Source of the DNA: Bacteroidota bacterium
Lineage (GTDB): Bacteria > Bacteroidota > Bacteroidia > Bacteroidales > GCA-2748055
NCBI GenBank assembly: GCA_003648635.1
Contig: QMPQ01000006.1
Span: 1-39,126 of the forward strand
Direction of reading: 5' to 3'
DNA length: 39,126 nucleotides
Numbering within the stretch: position 1 is the first letter of the stretch; each line of letters opens with the position of its first letter. Positions 38,101 through 39,126 of the stretch are shown here, one piece after another. Made by a program: the position numbers and the translations under genes. Below the pieces are notes generated by a model. It saw only the letters and a list, made by a program, of their open reading frames with translations. It was not told where the DNA came from and searched no databases.

Positions 38101-39126
38101 TGTGCGTACCCTGAATCTGACCTATTCAACTAGTGGAGGAACCTTGATGCCCGGTTATAATTACGGCATTAATAATTTTGGATTCGGAACCTATACGGGT
38201 GGTGGACAAATGGAACCGGGCTGGGGTTTCATTGCTGGATGGCAGGATCAGGATTACGCATACAAGGCCTTTGAAAGAGGTGCGCTCACTACTGATCGGA
38301 ACCTTAACGAAGCCTACGCCATGAACCATACCGATCGGTTTACCGCCAGGATGAGTATAGAGCCCTTTAACGGCTTGAAAATTGACCTGACTGGTAACCG
38401 GATGTACTCCTCTAACTTCTCGGAATATTATACTGCCCTCCCGAATGGCTCACTACCTGCCGATTCGGCAAGGGGAACCCTTTATAGCGGAAATTTCAGC
38501 ATGTCTTACATCACCCTGGGAACCGCATTTGAGAAGATAGATGAGAATGTGGAGTCCTCCGATGCCTTTGACCTCCTTAAGAATGAGTACAGGGCAACCA
38601 TCTCACAACGCCTGGGTAGCGATTACACCAATAATAGTGGGGTGGTACTTCCTCCTGACAGTACCAATACAGACTATGTATCAGGGTATGGGCCCACCTC
38701 ACAGGAGGTGCTTATTCCGGCCTTCCTTGCCGCATATGGTGGCAGGTCGGCAGACAATATCCCAATGACCGTCATTAAATCGATTTGGGAGATAATGCCC
38801 AACTGGCAGGTACGTTTCGACGGATTGGGAAAAATTCCGGCATTTCAGAGAGTTTTGAACTCAATTGTAATGAATCACGCCTATCGCTCCAGCTATAGCG
38901 TGGGATCCTTTATCAATAATCCCTTTTATATAGCCGACACCATCAGCGGGGTGCCCATAATTACGGACCTGCAGGGGAACTTTATGGTGGAACAGAATAT
39001 CAATGTCGTGAGCATCAATGAAAGTTTCAGTCCTTTGTTTGATCTCAATATGGACTGGAAAAACAGTCTGACCACCCGTATTGAATACAAACGATCCAGA
39101 ACCGTGGCCATGAATATGTCCAATAC
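32105..39126 (+). CDS. sprA: SprA (gliding motility / type IX secretion translocon), 3' end beyond window
   Basis: Continuous frame from GTG at 32105 (VNHRHNHIFLIVFGFLLAIGANAQDST) to the window end with SprA-type sequence (GSAELIFGFNLSKQDNPNIS, MDISYNTEATFDFENQTKLEYTG, PNWQVRFDGLGKIP...FQRVLNSIVMNHAYRSSYSVGSF). Start codon uncertain. Confidence 0.92.
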   Translation, partial: MNHRHNHIFLIVFGFLLAIGANAQDSTLHFPFSDKGSYPLSISGQSSPLYLQNPSNIKSQVFYDPLTKKYVFTETMGSWNYRTPTTMTMNEFQRYELNQQVKDYWRMKASGSSLEQQLSFIPPIQVGGEAFDKLFGSNVINIIPTGSAELIFGFNLSKQDNPNISEKLRSVPSFTFDEKIIMNVAGSIGNKMTMDISYNTEATFDFENQTKLEYTGEEDEIIKKIEAGNVNLSVPGSLINGSQSLFGFKTELQFGKLTVTSVFSQQRGESSVITVEGGAQLSEFSITVDDYDVNKHYFLSDYFRENYNKAMSRLPIITSDVTVTRIEVWVTNKTTNFEQSRNIVAVNDLAEPYPMFYMRDPGQTGNYPRNELNNAYEELTTTHSSIRDIKNVTTELEGAGLVLGIDYEKVENARLLTPREYTFNDKLGYISLNTALNTDEILAVAYEYTYRGQTFRVGELSQASGISAPSSLMMKLIKPTNYTPRAYTWDLMMKNVYALGAYQVVEDEFTLDVLYRDDETGNSVNYLPGGDLDKTILIRLLNLDNMNSQRDPYPDGIFDYMEGTTIISSNGRVFFPLLEPFGSDLAKIFNDSLDGEQADAAIDKYVFQELYDSTKTKAQQMAERNKFLIAGQYSSTNGSEIMLNAMNVPQGSVKVTAGGRELMEGADYTVDYMLGRVTIINQGILESGTPIRISLENQSLFNFQTKTLVGSHLNYKISDNFNLGATAMHLTEKPLTQKVNVGDEPISNTIWGLNGNYSVESQLLTTMVDWLPFLETKAPSSFTVVGEFAQLIPGHSSAIGKEGDAYLDDFEGSETSIDLKQFSSWKLSSTPRGFFPEAELNNNRAYGYNRARLAWYHIDPLFLNPDSRTPDYMKNNPDYMSSAYVYEVYETDIFPFKENPNGIPTRISVLNMSFYPEERGPYNYDYERIGQEGELLEPEARWGGIMREIYSSDFEQSNVEFIEFWLMDPFAEMPDHGGGELYFNLGNISEDVLKDSRKIFENGLPTSEVVEKVDTTVWGRIPLTQSLVQGFSAGDATRKFQDVGLDGVSSLYSGDEVSFFSQESDDYLGQIESRYSSGLLSQEARNAIFLDPSSDDYSYYRSTVYDGEQAGILERYKKYNNQEGNSPSDQDNPESYPTSGTSLPDIEDINRDNTLSEGESYYSYRVDINKSDMQVGRNHIVDKVIDKVIYQNGEEADVTWYQFRIPIFDYEDVEGDISDFKTIRFMRMFMTGFEDTTFLRFAKLDLVRGEWRRYMQPLTQGGEDWTGVEPSFGELTISAVNIEENSGKEPVNYVLPPGFSRQIDPTQPQLRQLNEQSIVLKVNELADGDAKAAYKNTEIDMRQYKKLQMEAHAEALVGEYLESNELVAFIRLGTDFKDNYYEYEVPLELTPPGRYNNDSDADRLIVWPDGNRFEVVLDDFTEVKQDRNRAMNDPESEVTISTIYTVIDQKGNRMSVSGNPNLSSVRTIMIGVRNPKAGDNPYGPDDGLPKSGEIWLNELRLSDFNENGGWAAKGRATLKLADFGNITFAGNTSQPGFGSIEQKVQERQQEQIIHYNVSSNLQMGKFFKQESGVNIPVFMNYSKAIVNPEYNPLDPDILLKEAIDEAETDVERDSIVRNARDMVERKSFAVTNVRMNKAGTKKHFYSLSNWSTSFSMNEMASYSPNLSYYNTRKVRGNISYNFNTRPTNVQPFKSVKWMNSDWLRLIKDFNFNVTPSRISFRTDLDRYYLEKEVRNINNPDYYVKPTFKKDFYWNRFFDLKFDITKNLRFDFSSAHNARIDEPEGRWNHDYGWEALRDTILNFGRATSYYQQFNTSYTIPINKIPLLDWTSASVRYNGTYGWDVGPIIPDDPIWGPIHLGNTIKNSNTIQLNGQLNFVNLYNKVPYLKDINAKYRNAQTRAREAKTRTKTRIFNDENIYLREGRSRYVVHNLKTEDILVEVFDENMQPVEVSIEILSNTRIRITSQKAIRNARVKVTGTIEKGESPLIIIAETTVRILMSVRTLNLTYSTSGGTLMPGYNYGINNFGFGTYTGGGQMEPGWGFIAGWQDQDYAYKAFERGALTTDRNLNEAYAMNHTDRFTARMSIEPFNGLKIDLTGNRMYSSNFSEYYTALPNGSLPADSARGTLYSGNFSMSYITLGTAFEKIDENVESSDAFDLLKNEYRATISQRLGSDYTNNSGVVLPPDSTNTDYVSGYGPTSQEVLIPAFLAAYGGRSADNIPMTVIKSIWEIMPNWQVRFDGLGKIPAFQRVLNSIVMNHAYRSSYSVGSFINNPFYIADTISGVPIITDLQGNFMVEQNINVVSINESFSPLFDLNMDWKNSLTTRIEYKRSRTVAMNMSN

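Overview
Bacteroidota-type chromosomal segment. From about 3.3 kb before the GH3 gene rightwards it is mostly ordinary core genome: Nudix regulator / GH3, MntA-HepT toxin-antitoxin, queG, the complete suf operon, thiL, lpxA-lpxC/fabZ-lpxD, an HD hydrolase, rimP-nusA-infB, ruvA and a partial sprA running off the right edge. The left ~5.4-6.5 kb is different. It carries four structured intergenic repeats (52-151, 2511-2610, 4301-4357, 5335-5434) that I read as integron attC recombination sites. They delimit three complete gene cassettes plus parts of a fourth and an upstream one. The strongest evidence is covariation: the first bases of each cassette, after the G|TT crossover point, are the exact reverse complement of the R'' box of the attC at that same cassette's 3' end (8, 12 and 10 nt for the three complete cassettes). 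No integrase is visible; it would lie to the left of the window, or the array is integrase-less (CALIN-like). Secondary observations: a shared ~48-bp leader in cassettes 2 and 4; a palindrome both upstream of and inside the ORF6N gene; a truncated yjbQ copy flanking the MntA-HepT module; a 12-bp-stem hairpin abutting the DUF4252 start codon; a palindromic operator candidate between GH3 and its divergent Nudix regulator; and a polysaccharide-deacetylase-like C-terminal remnant after thiL. All calls are from reading the sequence; no searches were run.
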